Positions 33,394 through 42,049 of a stretch of 64,000 bases of DNA are shown here, in pieces. Both the position numbers and the translations under genes were made by a program. This DNA is from UBA6522 sp965237785. GTDB taxonomy: Bacteria; Pseudomonadota; Gammaproteobacteria; Steroidobacterales; Rariloculaceae. Each line of letters starts with the position of its first letter. Position 1 is the stretch's first letter. The stretch spans positions 2,170,001 to 2,234,000 of the forward strand of contig OZ250159.1 of NCBI GenBank assembly GCA_965237785.1, given 5' to 3'. Under the pieces are notes generated by a model. It was not told the origin of the DNA. It saw only the letters and a list, made by a program, of their open reading frames with translations, and searched no databases.

Positions 33394-34155
33394 CTACACC
33401 CTGAGGCTGTCGAGAAAGGCGCCGGGATGCTCGCCGCTCTCGAGCGTTTCCACCAGCGCGGAACCCACGATGACGCCGTCGGCATGGCGGGAGATTCGTT
33501 CGACATGTTCCCGGACCCTGACACCGAAACCGGCGCAAACGGGAATCCGTGCCTGCTCCTTGACGGCGCGCAGGTAACCGGTAAGTTCCTCGGGCAGGTC
33601 CGCGTCCCCGCCCGTAATCCCGGTGCGCGTAACCGCGTACACGAACCCCTGGCTTCGCTTGCACAGTTTGGCGAGCCGGGCCGGGGGCGTCGCCGGGGTA
33701 ACCAACTGAACGAGAGCCAGGCCCCTGGACTCAAGACAGGCACGAAACGGCGCGCTTTCCTCAAACGGCAGGTCGGGGACGATAAAGCCGCTCACCCCCA
33801 CTTCCAGGGCCCGGGCCGCCAGCGCATCGAAACCGAACGCGAGCAGCGGATTCAGGTAGCTCATCAATAGCAGCGGCGCCGCCGGGCCGGCGTCGCGGCT
33901 TGCCAGTTGATCCAGTATCCAGCGCAGGCTCACGCCCTTCTCGATGGCCGCGTGGCTGGATCGCTGGATCGTCACGCCATCCGCCATGGGATCCGTGAAG
34001 GGCACGCCGATTTCCACCGCATCGGCCGCCGCCTCCACTTGCCCGAGCACTTCGAGGAAACGCCGCGGATCCGGGTAGCCCGCCATCAGGAAGGCGACCA
34101 GTGCCGGCCCATCGCTGCGTTCCAGCGCCTGTTGCAACGACTCATGAGGCTGCAT
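33394..34155 (-). CDS. trpA: Tryptophan synthase alpha chain
   Basis: TrpA cleaves indole-glycerol phosphate and channels indole to TrpB. At 253 residues it is somewhat shorter than the usual ~268. Catalytic residues are in VEIGVPFTDPMADG (Glu and Asp), with GVSGFIVPDLPFEES and the phosphate-binding GFGVR and GSALV near the C-terminus. It overlaps trpB by 14 bp. Confidence 0.97.
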   Translation of the reverse strand: MQPHESLQQALERSDGPALVAFLMAGYPDPRRFLEVLGQVEAAADAVEIGVPFTDPMADGVTIQRSSHAAIEKGVSLRWILDQLASRDAGPAAPLLLMSYLNPLLAFGFDALAARALEVGVSGFIVPDLPFEESAPFRACLESRGLALVQLVTPATPPARLAKLCKRSQGFVYAVTRTGITGGDADLPEELTGYLRAVKEQARIPVCAGFGVRVREHVERISRHADGVIVGSALVETLESGEHPGAFLDSLRV

Positions 34156-35428
34156 GCGTTGTCTCCGAATCGTCTACGGGAACCACCGGATAGCGGCTGA
34201 GAATGGGCATATCCTTGTCGCCCCGGCCCGAGAGGCCGATGAGAATTCGCGTGCCGGGATGCTCGATTGCCCAGCGGCGGGCGCCGGCGATGGCGTGGGC
34301 GGTCTCCAGGGCAGGCAATATGCCCTCCAGCGCGCAGCACTCCGCCAGGGCTTCAAGCGCTTCTTCATCGCTGGCGGTGACGTAGTCCACCCGGCCGATC
34401 GATTGCAGCAGGGAATGCTCGGGGCCGACTCCAGGATAGTCCAGCCCCGCCGAAACCGAGTGTGTCTCCTGGATCTGGCCATCGTCATCGTATAGCAGCA
34501 TCGAGTGAGCGCCGTGCAGGACGCCCGGACGGCCGCCACTCAGGGTCGCGGAGTTCTCGCCGAGCGCGCTGCCACGGCCGCCGGCCTCGACACCGAATAG
34601 CTGAACGCCCTTGTCGGGAATGAATTCATGGAACAGGCCAATGGCATTCGATCCACCCCCGACACAGGCGAACACCGCATCCGGCAGGCCCGCGCGTTGC
34701 ATCAGTTGCGCCTTCGCCTCGCGGCCGATGACCGCCTGCAGTTCGCGAACGAGGTACGGATAGGGATGAGGCCCGACCGCTGACCCGAGCAGGTAGTGGG
34801 TGCCCTCGGGATCCGAAACCCAGTCCCGGATAGCTTCGTCGATAGCCGCCCGCAACGTGCGGTCACCCGAAGTCACGGGGACCACGGTGGCGCCCAGACG
34901 ATGCATCCGATCGACGTTGGGCGCCTGGCGCTCCACGTCTACCTCGCCCATGTAGACCACGCACGGCAGTCCCAGCCTGGCGCAGGCGGCGGCGGCGGCG
35001 ACTCCATGCTGGCCCGCGCCGGTCTCGGCGACAATCCGCGTGGCGCCCAGCGCCTGGGCAAGCAGCCCCTGGCCAATGGCGTTATTGATCTTGTGGGCGC
35101 CGGTATGCGCGAGATCCTCACGCTTGAACCAGACTTCGGCGCCCCACCGTGCGGACAGCCCACCCGCCGCCGTGAGCGCCGTCGGCCGCCCGACCCAATC
35201 CCGCAGTTCCCGTCCCAGACGTTCCTGGAACGGTTCGTCGGGCAGCAGCCTGTAGACACCTTCGGTCAGGCGCTGAACCGCCGGCATCAATGTTTCGGGA
35301 ACATAGCAACCGCCGTAGGGCCCGAACCGGCCGTCGGCGTCGGGAAGGTTGCCGTCCACCAGAGCCTGGAGCAATTCACGGTGTGTGCCGGTTGTCGATG
35401 ATTGAGAGGTAGGCAGGCTAGTGGACAT
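34142..35428 (-). CDS. trpB: Tryptophan synthase beta chain
   Basis: TrpB joins indole and serine using PLP. The 428-residue protein has the lysine motif HTGAHKINNAIGQ, the catalytic-Glu segment ETGAGQHGVA, GGGSNAIGLF and the C-terminal LIGLSGRGDKD. Overlaps trpF by 11 bp and trpA by 14 bp. Confidence 0.98.
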   Translation of the reverse strand: MSTSLPTSQSSTTGTHRELLQALVDGNLPDADGRFGPYGGCYVPETLMPAVQRLTEGVYRLLPDEPFQERLGRELRDWVGRPTALTAAGGLSARWGAEVWFKREDLAHTGAHKINNAIGQGLLAQALGATRIVAETGAGQHGVAAAAACARLGLPCVVYMGEVDVERQAPNVDRMHRLGATVVPVTSGDRTLRAAIDEAIRDWVSDPEGTHYLLGSAVGPHPYPYLVRELQAVIGREAKAQLMQRAGLPDAVFACVGGGSNAIGLFHEFIPDKGVQLFGVEAGGRGSALGENSATLSGGRPGVLHGAHSMLLYDDDGQIQETHSVSAGLDYPGVGPEHSLLQSIGRVDYVTASDEEALEALAECCALEGILPALETAHAIAGARRWAIEHPGTRILIGLSGRGDKDMPILSRYPVVPVDDSETTHAAS

Positions 35429-36023
35429 GGCCGGTGACTCCGCGTTTCTCCGCTGCCCGCACCCGGGCGACGAAATCGGTGATCTTCCTGGAATCCTTGA
35501 CCCCGCGCGTTCGTTCGACGCCGTTGGATACGTCTACGCCCCAGGGCTGAACCGTCTCGATGGCGTCGACAACGTTGCCGCTGTCCAATCCGCCGGCCAG
35601 AATCACCCGGGTGCGCGCCGCCACGCGTGCCGCACCCGGCCAGTCCGCCTGCTCGCCGTGGCCGCTTCGAGCGCCTTCGAACAGAATGCGCTGCGGCCAG
35701 GATTCCGCCGGGGGGTCGATGTCACGGTAGACCGGCAGCGGTTCGCAGTCCAGTCGTTCGAGGCCCGCGAAATCCCCGGCGTCGGTTTGCAGCCAATCGG
35801 GTTCGAATACGTCGCGAACCCGGGACCATTCCGCTGCCGTGGGATGGCGCATCACCGCCACGCGAATGACCCTGGATGCCAATCCGCGGCAAAGCGCGAG
35901 AGCCTGTTCCGGGGTGACCCGGCGCGGCGACGGCGCGAACACGAACCCGAGCGCATCGGCGCCGGCGGCGACCGCGGCCGCCACGTCATCGGGCGTGCGC
36001 AAGCCACAAATCTTTATGAACAC
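35418..36023 (-). CDS. trpF: Phosphoribosylanthranilate isomerase
   Basis: TrpF performs the Amadori rearrangement between the TrpD and TrpC steps. I start at the GTG at 36023, which reads (M)FIKICGLRTPDD and gives 201 residues; the open frame continues upstream inside trpC out of phase and is not coding. VFAPSPRRV, ILAGGLDSGNV and GVDVSNGVE are conserved. It overlaps trpC by 10 bp. Confidence 0.95.
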   Translation of the reverse strand: MFIKICGLRTPDDVAAAVAAGADALGFVFAPSPRRVTPEQALALCRGLASRVIRVAVMRHPTAAEWSRVRDVFEPDWLQTDAGDFAGLERLDCEPLPVYRDIDPPAESWPQRILFEGARSGHGEQADWPGAARVAARTRVILAGGLDSGNVVDAIETVQPWGVDVSNGVERTRGVKDSRKITDFVARVRAAEKRGVTGHVH

Positions 36024-36880
36024 GGTTCTGTCCCCAGCGCCTGCGAGCCGGCTCCGATCATCGCGGTCACCTCGCGGGCCGCGTCGGCCGAACGCATCAA
36101 GGTGGACCCGACCAGCGCCGCGCGGAACCCCAGCCGCGCCACCGCCGCGACAGCGTCGACTCCGGAAATTCCGCTTTCCGCCACTGCGGGCAAATGCCGC
36201 GGCAGGTGCGGCGCCAGTTGCCGGAAGCGCTCGAAATTCACCTCCAGATCGCGAAGGTCCCGGCAGTTCACGCCGCAGAGCAAAGGCGGCGACGAACCGC
36301 CACGCGGTGCGAGCCCACCGATGCGCTCCAGATCGTCCTCGTTGAACGCCTCCAGCAGAACGAACAGCCCACACTCCTCGGCGGCGGCCATCAAGTCGGT
36401 CACCTCGGCATCGTTCAGCATGGTGACAATTACAAGAACCCCGCCCGCGCCGACGGCACGGGCTTCGAGCACCTGGTACGGATCGGTGAGGAAATCCTTG
36501 CGCATGGCGGGGACGCCGTATTCGGTCAACGATGGCGTCGCACGGCGCAGATCGTCGAGGCTTCCGTGGAACTCATCGGGCTCGGTGAGGATGGAGACGG
36601 CGGCGGCGCCGCCGGCGGCATAGGCACGAATTTGCCGGGCGCCGTCAAAGCCGCGCTCGGCAAGTGAACCCGCCGCGGGCGACCGGTATTTGAGTTCGGC
36701 AATGAGGCTGAAATCCGCAAGCTTCAGCGGCGGCGGCTTGGGCACCGCGAGCGCGCGGCGAAGCAGCGCGCCTTCCGGTTGCCGCGTGCGGGCTTTACGC
36801 GCCCGTTCCCGGCTTATTCGCGCCATCCTCCTCAGAAAGGACTCGCCCGGTGAACGTTCGGCGGCGGCGATCATCGTCAA
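36014..36880 (-). CDS. trpC: Indole-3-glycerol phosphate synthase
   Basis: TrpC closes the indole ring. The 288-residue monofunctional enzyme shows ELKYRSPAAGSL (catalytic Lys), VSILTEPDEFHGS, MRKDFLTDPYQV, the GVNCRDLRDLEV segment and VAESGIS near the C-terminus. It overlaps trpD by 4 bp (ATGA). It is not fused to trpF, unlike in enteric bacteria. Confidence 0.97.
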   Translation of the reverse strand: MTMIAAAERSPGESFLRRMARISRERARKARTRQPEGALLRRALAVPKPPPLKLADFSLIAELKYRSPAAGSLAERGFDGARQIRAYAAGGAAAVSILTEPDEFHGSLDDLRRATPSLTEYGVPAMRKDFLTDPYQVLEARAVGAGGVLVIVTMLNDAEVTDLMAAAEECGLFVLLEAFNEDDLERIGGLAPRGGSSPPLLCGVNCRDLRDLEVNFERFRQLAPHLPRHLPAVAESGISGVDAVAAVARLGFRAALVGSTLMRSADAAREVTAMIGAGSQALGTEPCS

Positions 36881-37914
36881 GCGGGCGCCGCGCAGAAATT
36901 CTGGAGTCGGTCGACAAACCGACGCGCGCCACCATCCTCAATAACCGCGCGAGCGCGGCGGACCGCGCTCTCGGCATCAGCTTCCAGGCCCGTGATTTCG
37001 AGCGCCAGCGCGGCGCCCAGGATCAACGCCTCCCGGTGAGCAAGCGTATCGCCGCCGCAAAGCGCGTCCCGCAATCGAGCCGAGTTTTCCTCCGGTTCAC
37101 CTCCCCGGAGCGCCTCGGCGGTACACCGGGAAATGCCGAAATCGGCGGGATCGCGAATCGTTCTCGTCACCGACCCGGGTTGTACGTCGAAACAGACGAA
37201 GGGACCGACCGGCGTGGGTTCGTCCCATCCAAGGGCGCCGTGCACCACCAAACTGCGCTCGGCCTCCATGCCGGAGAGGGTCTCGGCCATCAGTTCGGCC
37301 ATCGCCTCGCTGTACGCGCCGATGACATGGAACGGCGGCCGTGCGGGATTCGTCAGAGGGCCGAGAATATTGAACATGGTCCTGACGCCGAGGGCCGCCC
37401 GCACCGGCGCGATGTGGCGCATGGCCGGATGATGCCGGGGCGCGAACAGGAAGGTGAAACCTAGCGCCCGCAGGCACTCGCCGACCTGCCGATCGTCGAG
37501 CGGCACCGGCAGACCCAGCGCCTTGAGTACATCGGCGCTGCCGGACCGACTGGAGATGGAGCGGTTGCCGTGTTTGACGACGCGTGCGCCGCAGGCCGCC
37601 GCCAGTAACGCACTCCCCGTTGACAGGTTCAGGCTTGCGGAACCATCGCCGCCGGTGCCGACAATATCCACCCAGGGCTCGCCGGCGGGAATGTCGGGTC
37701 TGACCGCCAATTCCCGCATGGCCCGCGCCGCGCCGCGGATTTCCGTGGCGACCTCGCCCTTGGCTCGCAGCGCCGTCAACAACCCGCCCGCCAGCGGCGG
37801 CGGCAACTCTCCGCCGGCCATGGCGCGCAACATCGACGCCGACTCAGCTTCGCTCAAATGGTTTCCCGCGAGTACTTTCTTCAGCATTGCCACGACTTGC
37901 GAACTCATCGTCAC
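36877..37914 (-). CDS. trpD: Anthranilate phosphoribosyltransferase
   Basis: TrpD joins anthranilate to PRPP. The 345-residue protein has the diphosphate motif VGTGGDGSASLNLST, KHGNRSISSRSGSADVLKAL and LGPLTNPAR. It is separate from trpG. It overlaps trpG and trpC by 4 bp each, suggesting translational coupling. Confidence 0.97.
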   Translation of the reverse strand: MTMSSQVVAMLKKVLAGNHLSEAESASMLRAMAGGELPPPLAGGLLTALRAKGEVATEIRGAARAMRELAVRPDIPAGEPWVDIVGTGGDGSASLNLSTGSALLAAACGARVVKHGNRSISSRSGSADVLKALGLPVPLDDRQVGECLRALGFTFLFAPRHHPAMRHIAPVRAALGVRTMFNILGPLTNPARPPFHVIGAYSEAMAELMAETLSGMEAERSLVVHGALGWDEPTPVGPFVCFDVQPGSVTRTIRDPADFGISRCTAEALRGGEPEENSARLRDALCGGDTLAHREALILGAALALEITGLEADAESAVRRARAVIEDGGARRFVDRLQNFCAAPA

Positions 37915-38513
37915 TCTCCACGGGCCCCGGCGCCGGAGCCTTGCGAATCGAGGAAATTCTCCAGCAGCGCCGGGCCGTCGGGCGTCAGCACGCTTTCCGG
38001 GTGAAACTGCACGCCCTCCACCGGCAGGGTCTCATGGCGCACGCCCATGATCTCCCCTTCCGGGGTCCTCGCCGTCACCTTCAGGACGGCGGGTACGCGG
38101 TCGCGGCGCGCTGCCAGGGAATGATACCGGCCGGCCTCGAAGGGATTCGGAAGGCGACGGTAGATCGTGCCGGCATCATGGCTGATCTGCGATGTCTTGC
38201 CATGCATCAACGCGCCCGCCGAAACGATCTCGCCGCCAAATTGCTCCACGATGCACTGATGCCCGAGGCAAACCCCGAGGATCGGAATTCTGTCCGCGAA
38301 ATACTCGATCATGGCCAGCGATACGCCGGCATCGGCGGGCCGTCCGGGCCCCGGCGAAATCACCAGATGCGTGGGGTTCGTATCCTTGGCCGCGGTCACG
38401 TCAATCGCGTCGTTGCGGTAGACCATGACCTCGGCCTCAAGGATGAGGAAGGCCTGCACCAGGTTATAGGTGAAGGAATCGTAGTTATCGATCAACAGCA
38501 GCCGCGCGCTCAC
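37911..38513 (-). CDS. trpG: Anthranilate synthase glutamine amidotransferase subunit
   Basis: TrpG (component II) supplies ammonia from glutamine to TrpE. The 200-residue class I amidotransferase has LLIDNYDSFTYNL at the start, oxyanion SPGPGRP, nucleophile GVCLGHQC and VQFHPESV with the catalytic His-Glu. It overlaps trpE by 4 bp. No pab genes are close, so it may also serve aminobenzoate synthesis. Confidence 0.97.
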   Translation of the reverse strand: MSARLLLIDNYDSFTYNLVQAFLILEAEVMVYRNDAIDVTAAKDTNPTHLVISPGPGRPADAGVSLAMIEYFADRIPILGVCLGHQCIVEQFGGEIVSAGALMHGKTSQISHDAGTIYRRLPNPFEAGRYHSLAARRDRVPAVLKVTARTPEGEIMGVRHETLPVEGVQFHPESVLTPDGPALLENFLDSQGSGAGARGE

Positions 38514-39907
38514 AGTCCCTCCTCGGCTATCTCAAGCGCCCGCCGGAGGATGGCGCTCTTGGCCAACACTTCACGGTGTTCGAATTCGGGGTCGCTGTCC
38601 GCAACGATACCGGCCCCCGCCTGGAAGCTGTATTCGTCCTCGTGAAATACCAGGGTGCGGATGGTAATCGCCTGGTCCATGTTGCCGTTCTTGGAGAGAT
38701 AACCCACGGCGCCCCCGTAGAGGCCCCGGGCGACCGGCTCCATTTCGGCAATCAGTTCCATGGCCCGCACTTTCGGCGCTCCGACCAGGGTTCCGGCCGG
38801 GAATGTCGCGGCAAACAGGTCCAGCGCATCGTGCCCGGAGTTCAAGACGCCACGCACGCCGCTCACGATGTGCATGACATGGCTGTAGCGCTCGATCTTG
38901 CGATACGGATCCACATGCACGCTCCCCGCCCGGGCGACTCGGCCGAGATCGTTTCTCGCCAGGTCCACAAGCATGACGTGTTCGGCATTTTCCTTGGGGT
39001 CCGCGAGCAACTCGGCTTCCAGCGCCCCGTCCTCGTGAATCGTTGTCCCGCGGGGCCGCGTGCCCGCGATGGGCCGCAGCGACGCCTGTCCCCGGTTCAG
39101 GCGGACCAGCGCCTCCGGCGACGAGCCGGCCACCTTCAGGGCGCCCGACTCGAAGAAATACATGTAGGGCGACGGGTTCAGCAGCCGCAGCGCCCGGTAG
39201 CACAGAAACGGATCCAGATCGCTCCTGCCGGAGAACCGCACGGACATGACGATCTGGTAAATGTCGCCGGCAGCGATGCGATCCTTGCAATGCCGCACGG
39301 CGTCCCTGAATCCGGCATTGTCGAAACTTGCCGCCGCCTTGGAGAATCCACGACGGGTAGTTGCCCCGCCGGACCCGCCACCGATACCGCCGCGAAGCAC
39401 GTGGATGACCTCTTCGCGCAACTGCAGGCGCTCACCTTCGCTGCCGGAGTGCAACAGCGCCACGCGACGGGTGAGGTGATCGAAAACCAGCACGGACTTC
39501 GGCGCCACCAGCGCGGCTTGGGGCAACGCGCCAAGTTCGGCGCGGTTGGGCGGCAATTTCTCGATGTAACGCACCACGTCATAGCCGAAAGCTCCGACGA
39601 GACCGCCGGTGAAGGGCAGTTCGTCGATCCGCGGGAACAGTTCCGGGGCGCCGTCCAGCGCCTTGCGCAGCACCGCCGACCACTCCGCCCCGTTCGCCGG
39701 CCGCGGCGCCGGCGCGCCGTCGATGAGCAACCCGTCGGCGTAGAGTTCCAGGGACGATCCGGCTCCGAACCCGAGAAACGAGTACCGGGCAAGCCGCTCA
39801 CCACCCTCGACGCTCTCCAACAGGAATCGCGGATCGAACGCCTGGAGCTTCAGCCAGGCCGAAACCGGCGTATCCAGATCCGCGGCTATGTCAAACGGCG
39901 GTTGCAT
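38510..39907 (-). CDS. trpE: Anthranilate synthase component I
   Basis: TrpE converts chorismate and ammonia to anthranilate. I start at the ATG at 39907 (465 residues), preceded by CAGGA 7 bp upstream. The feedback-site motif LLES is present (FLLESVEGGE), followed by the chorismate-binding core: YQIVMSVRF, IAGTRPRGTT, ELLADPKENAEHVMLVDLARNDLG, TFPAGTLVGAPKVRAMELI. The frame remains open to 39991, but that extension would read through the attenuator hairpin and T-run. Confidence 0.97.
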   Translation of the reverse strand: MQPPFDIAADLDTPVSAWLKLQAFDPRFLLESVEGGERLARYSFLGFGAGSSLELYADGLLIDGAPAPRPANGAEWSAVLRKALDGAPELFPRIDELPFTGGLVGAFGYDVVRYIEKLPPNRAELGALPQAALVAPKSVLVFDHLTRRVALLHSGSEGERLQLREEVIHVLRGGIGGGSGGATTRRGFSKAAASFDNAGFRDAVRHCKDRIAAGDIYQIVMSVRFSGRSDLDPFLCYRALRLLNPSPYMYFFESGALKVAGSSPEALVRLNRGQASLRPIAGTRPRGTTIHEDGALEAELLADPKENAEHVMLVDLARNDLGRVARAGSVHVDPYRKIERYSHVMHIVSGVRGVLNSGHDALDLFAATFPAGTLVGAPKVRAMELIAEMEPVARGLYGGAVGYLSKNGNMDQAITIRTLVFHEDEYSFQAGAGIVADSDPEFEHREVLAKSAILRRALEIAEEGL

Positions 39908-39926
39908 CAGCGTGTCCTGCACTCCC

Positions 39927-39962
39927 AAAAAAAAACCCACCTCCGGTATGTAGAGACGGGTT
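39927..39962 (-). terminator. trp attenuator terminator
   Basis: On the minus strand ACCCGTCTC (39961-39953) pairs with GAGGTGGGT (39943-39935), nine pairs including two G-U, around a 9-nt loop, followed by nine T (39935-39927). It lies 20 bp upstream of the trpE ATG and downstream of the leader peptide. Confidence 0.85.
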
Positions 39963-40003
39963 TGCGTGACTGAAACGGACGCTCGGGTCAAATTACGTGC
40001 GCA

Positions 40004-40072
40004 CTACCCCTCTCCACTGGGGCCTCGCCACCAGCGCTGTACCCGAGAATTATGGCTCGCAGGTCCGTTCAT
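40004..40072 (-). CDS. trpL: trp operon leader peptide
   Basis: A 22-codon ORF on the minus strand, ATG at 40072, TAG at 40006-40004. Codons 14 and 15 are both TGG (40033-40028), a tandem Trp pair expected by chance very rarely. The last codons contain GAGAGGGGT (40014-40006), which can pair with the 5' arm of the downstream terminator. The ATG lies about 9 bases after the -10 box, so the transcript may be leaderless or nearly so. Its role would be to sense charged tRNA-Trp. Confidence 0.88.
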   Translation of the reverse strand: MNGPASHNSRVQRWWRGPSGEG

Positions 40073-40080
40073 GGCGCGAG

Positions 40081-40109
40081 AGTATGTGCCGTTCACCGCG
40101 GAGGGTCAA
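40081..40109 (-). promoter_or_regulatory. trp operon promoter
   Basis: TTGACC (40109-40104), 17-bp spacer, CATACT (40086-40081) on the minus strand, immediately after the stop of the permease gene. The sequence after the -10, CTCGCGCC then ATG, matches that after the array promoter at 26209. Confidence 0.65.
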
Positions 40110-40127
40110 GCGCTTGCACTGCGGTAA

Positions 40128-41942
40128 TCACAAATCGTAGAGCAACGGCAGGACGATGGAAAAGCCCGCCCACATGATAAACATCAGCGGCAACCCGGCG
40201 CGCAGGAAGTCGGTCGCCTTGTAGCCGCCCGCGGACATCAGCAGCAGATTGGTCTGGTATCCAAAGGGCGTCGCGTAGCTCATGTTGGCGCCGAATATGA
40301 CCGCCAGGACAAAGGGTTCCGGCGAGGCGCCCAACTCGTTGGCGATCTGAATCGCAACCCCCGCGCCGATCACCCCGGCGGCATTGTTGGAGATGATGTT
40401 GGTTAGGATCGCCATGACCAGCATCAGGCTGCTGAGTATCAACGGCGTGGGCAGTCCTTCGACCAATTGAACCAGCACTTGAGCGAGATACAGCGCGCCG
40501 TCGGTCTCGGTCATCGCCACCCCCAGGGCGAGGCTCGCGACAATAACCATGATGACGGTGGGCGAAAGCGCGCCGGAGGCGTCGCCCCAGCGAAGGCAGT
40601 GGGTCGCCAGCATCAACGCCACGCCGGTGACGGCGGCGACCGAAATCGGGACCACTCCGAGAGCCGCGGCGAGAATCACCAGGGCCATGATGAGGATCGC
40701 GCGCGGGGCTCGATGGGTTCGAGGCAGGTCGGTGGTGCCATCCAGCACCAGCTCTGTTCCGGAGCGCTTGAGTTGCGCCAACTGTTTCCCTGTGCCCTGT
40801 ACCAGCAGAACATCGCCGGAGCGAAGCGAGATTGAACCGATATCGCTGCCGATCGACTCCAGCCCCGGATCCCGGGCGCGGTATATCGCCAGCGGCAGCA
40901 GGCCCGTGCGGTGGGCGAATCGGACGCCCAGCAGGCTGGCCCGGTACAACCTGGAATCCCGCGTCACAACGATTTCCGCCAGGTGCTGCTGCTCCTCCAA
41001 TTCCAGATCCGCCGATGCCTCGTTGTGCAGCTTGGCGCCCAGTTGGGCTTCGAATCGCTTCAGCCGTTCCGGTGTATCCCGCACGGCGAGTCGGTCGCCG
41101 TCGCGGATCGTCACCGACGGCAGTTTGGTAACGGACAGGTCCTCGCCCCGGTCGATGCGATCGACCCGCATCGCGTTGTCGGTGAGCGCCAGGCACTCGG
41201 CGAACGAGAGCCCGCACGCAGCGCTATCGGCGTTGATGTGCAAAGCAGCACTGAAAACCCGCGGCGCGGTATCGGTCATGGGCGGCTTGCGCTCCGGCAA
41301 CAACCGCGGAGCGATCAGCCACAGATAGACCATTCCGAAGCTGCCGACGATGATGACCGGAAGCGCGAAATCGAACATCTCCAGCCGCGGCACGCCCTGG
41401 TCGGCGGCAATGGCGACCACGAGCAGGTTGGTCGATGTGCCGATCGTGGTCGCCATCCCGCCCACCAGGGTGGCCAGCCCCATGGGCATCAGGATGGCGG
41501 AAGGCGCAAACCGGTTGCGAACCGCCGCACCCACCAGCATGGGCAGCAACATCACCACGATGGGCGTGTTGTTCAGAAAGGCGCTCAGGAAGCCGCTGAT
41601 AACCAGCGTGGCCAAACTGGCCAGCCGCGGCCGCGCCATCCAGGACTTGGCGAGGAAATGCGCCAGAGGCTGCAGCGCACCGGTGGCTTCCAACCCCTTG
41701 CCCATAATCATCAGCGCGCAAATGGTGATGAGCGCCTCGTGGCCGAACCCGACAATAAAGGCGCCCGTCTCCAGATTCTCGCCGTCGACCTCGTAGGGGA
41801 AGAATTGGAAACTCAGGATCAGGATGACGACAATCGCCAATCCGGATGCCTCCAGCGGCAGCCGATCGCGCGTAAACAGGAAGAGCGCGAACGCGGTCAG
41901 CGCCAGTACGAATAGGGTGTGGCTGTCAGGTACGGGCGGCAC
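40128..41942 (-). CDS. SLC13-type permease with TrkA-C domains
   Basis: A membrane protein of the SLC13/DASS group, which import sulphate, di- or tricarboxylates, usually with sodium. The N-terminal ~210 residues hold hydrophobic segments and the signature SAFLNNTPIVVMLLPML and IGTSTNLLVV. Residues ~220-400 contain two soluble TrkA-C-like regions (VTIRDGDRLAVRD, SLRSGDVLLVQGTGKQL). A second membrane half follows, with NIISNNAAGVIGAG and SYATPFGYQTNLLLMSAGGY. I choose the GTG at 41942 (604 residues) with GGTGGAG upstream; an earlier TTG at 42038 would add unlikely residues. Substrate unknown. Confidence 0.87.
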   Translation of the reverse strand: MPPVPDSHTLFVLALTAFALFLFTRDRLPLEASGLAIVVILILSFQFFPYEVDGENLETGAFIVGFGHEALITICALMIMGKGLEATGALQPLAHFLAKSWMARPRLASLATLVISGFLSAFLNNTPIVVMLLPMLVGAAVRNRFAPSAILMPMGLATLVGGMATTIGTSTNLLVVAIAADQGVPRLEMFDFALPVIIVGSFGMVYLWLIAPRLLPERKPPMTDTAPRVFSAALHINADSAACGLSFAECLALTDNAMRVDRIDRGEDLSVTKLPSVTIRDGDRLAVRDTPERLKRFEAQLGAKLHNEASADLELEEQQHLAEIVVTRDSRLYRASLLGVRFAHRTGLLPLAIYRARDPGLESIGSDIGSISLRSGDVLLVQGTGKQLAQLKRSGTELVLDGTTDLPRTHRAPRAILIMALVILAAALGVVPISVAAVTGVALMLATHCLRWGDASGALSPTVIMVIVASLALGVAMTETDGALYLAQVLVQLVEGLPTPLILSSLMLVMAILTNIISNNAAGVIGAGVAIQIANELGASPEPFVLAVIFGANMSYATPFGYQTNLLLMSAGGYKATDFLRAGLPLMFIMWAGFSIVLPLLYDL

Positions 41943-42049
41943 CGGTGCGATTCTCCACCTGGGTCTGCACCCGTAATAGCACGGTATGGGGATACTCGCC
42001 AGCCTGTGATAGCTTCGCCTGTCCAGACCAGCCGTCAACCCCGCAGCCG

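Noticed and set aside
39908..39991. Longer trpE start (TTG at 39991)
   Set aside because: It would translate through the attenuator hairpin and its T-run, and the added residues are not part of the TrpE family N-terminus. The ATG at 39907 has a ribosome site.
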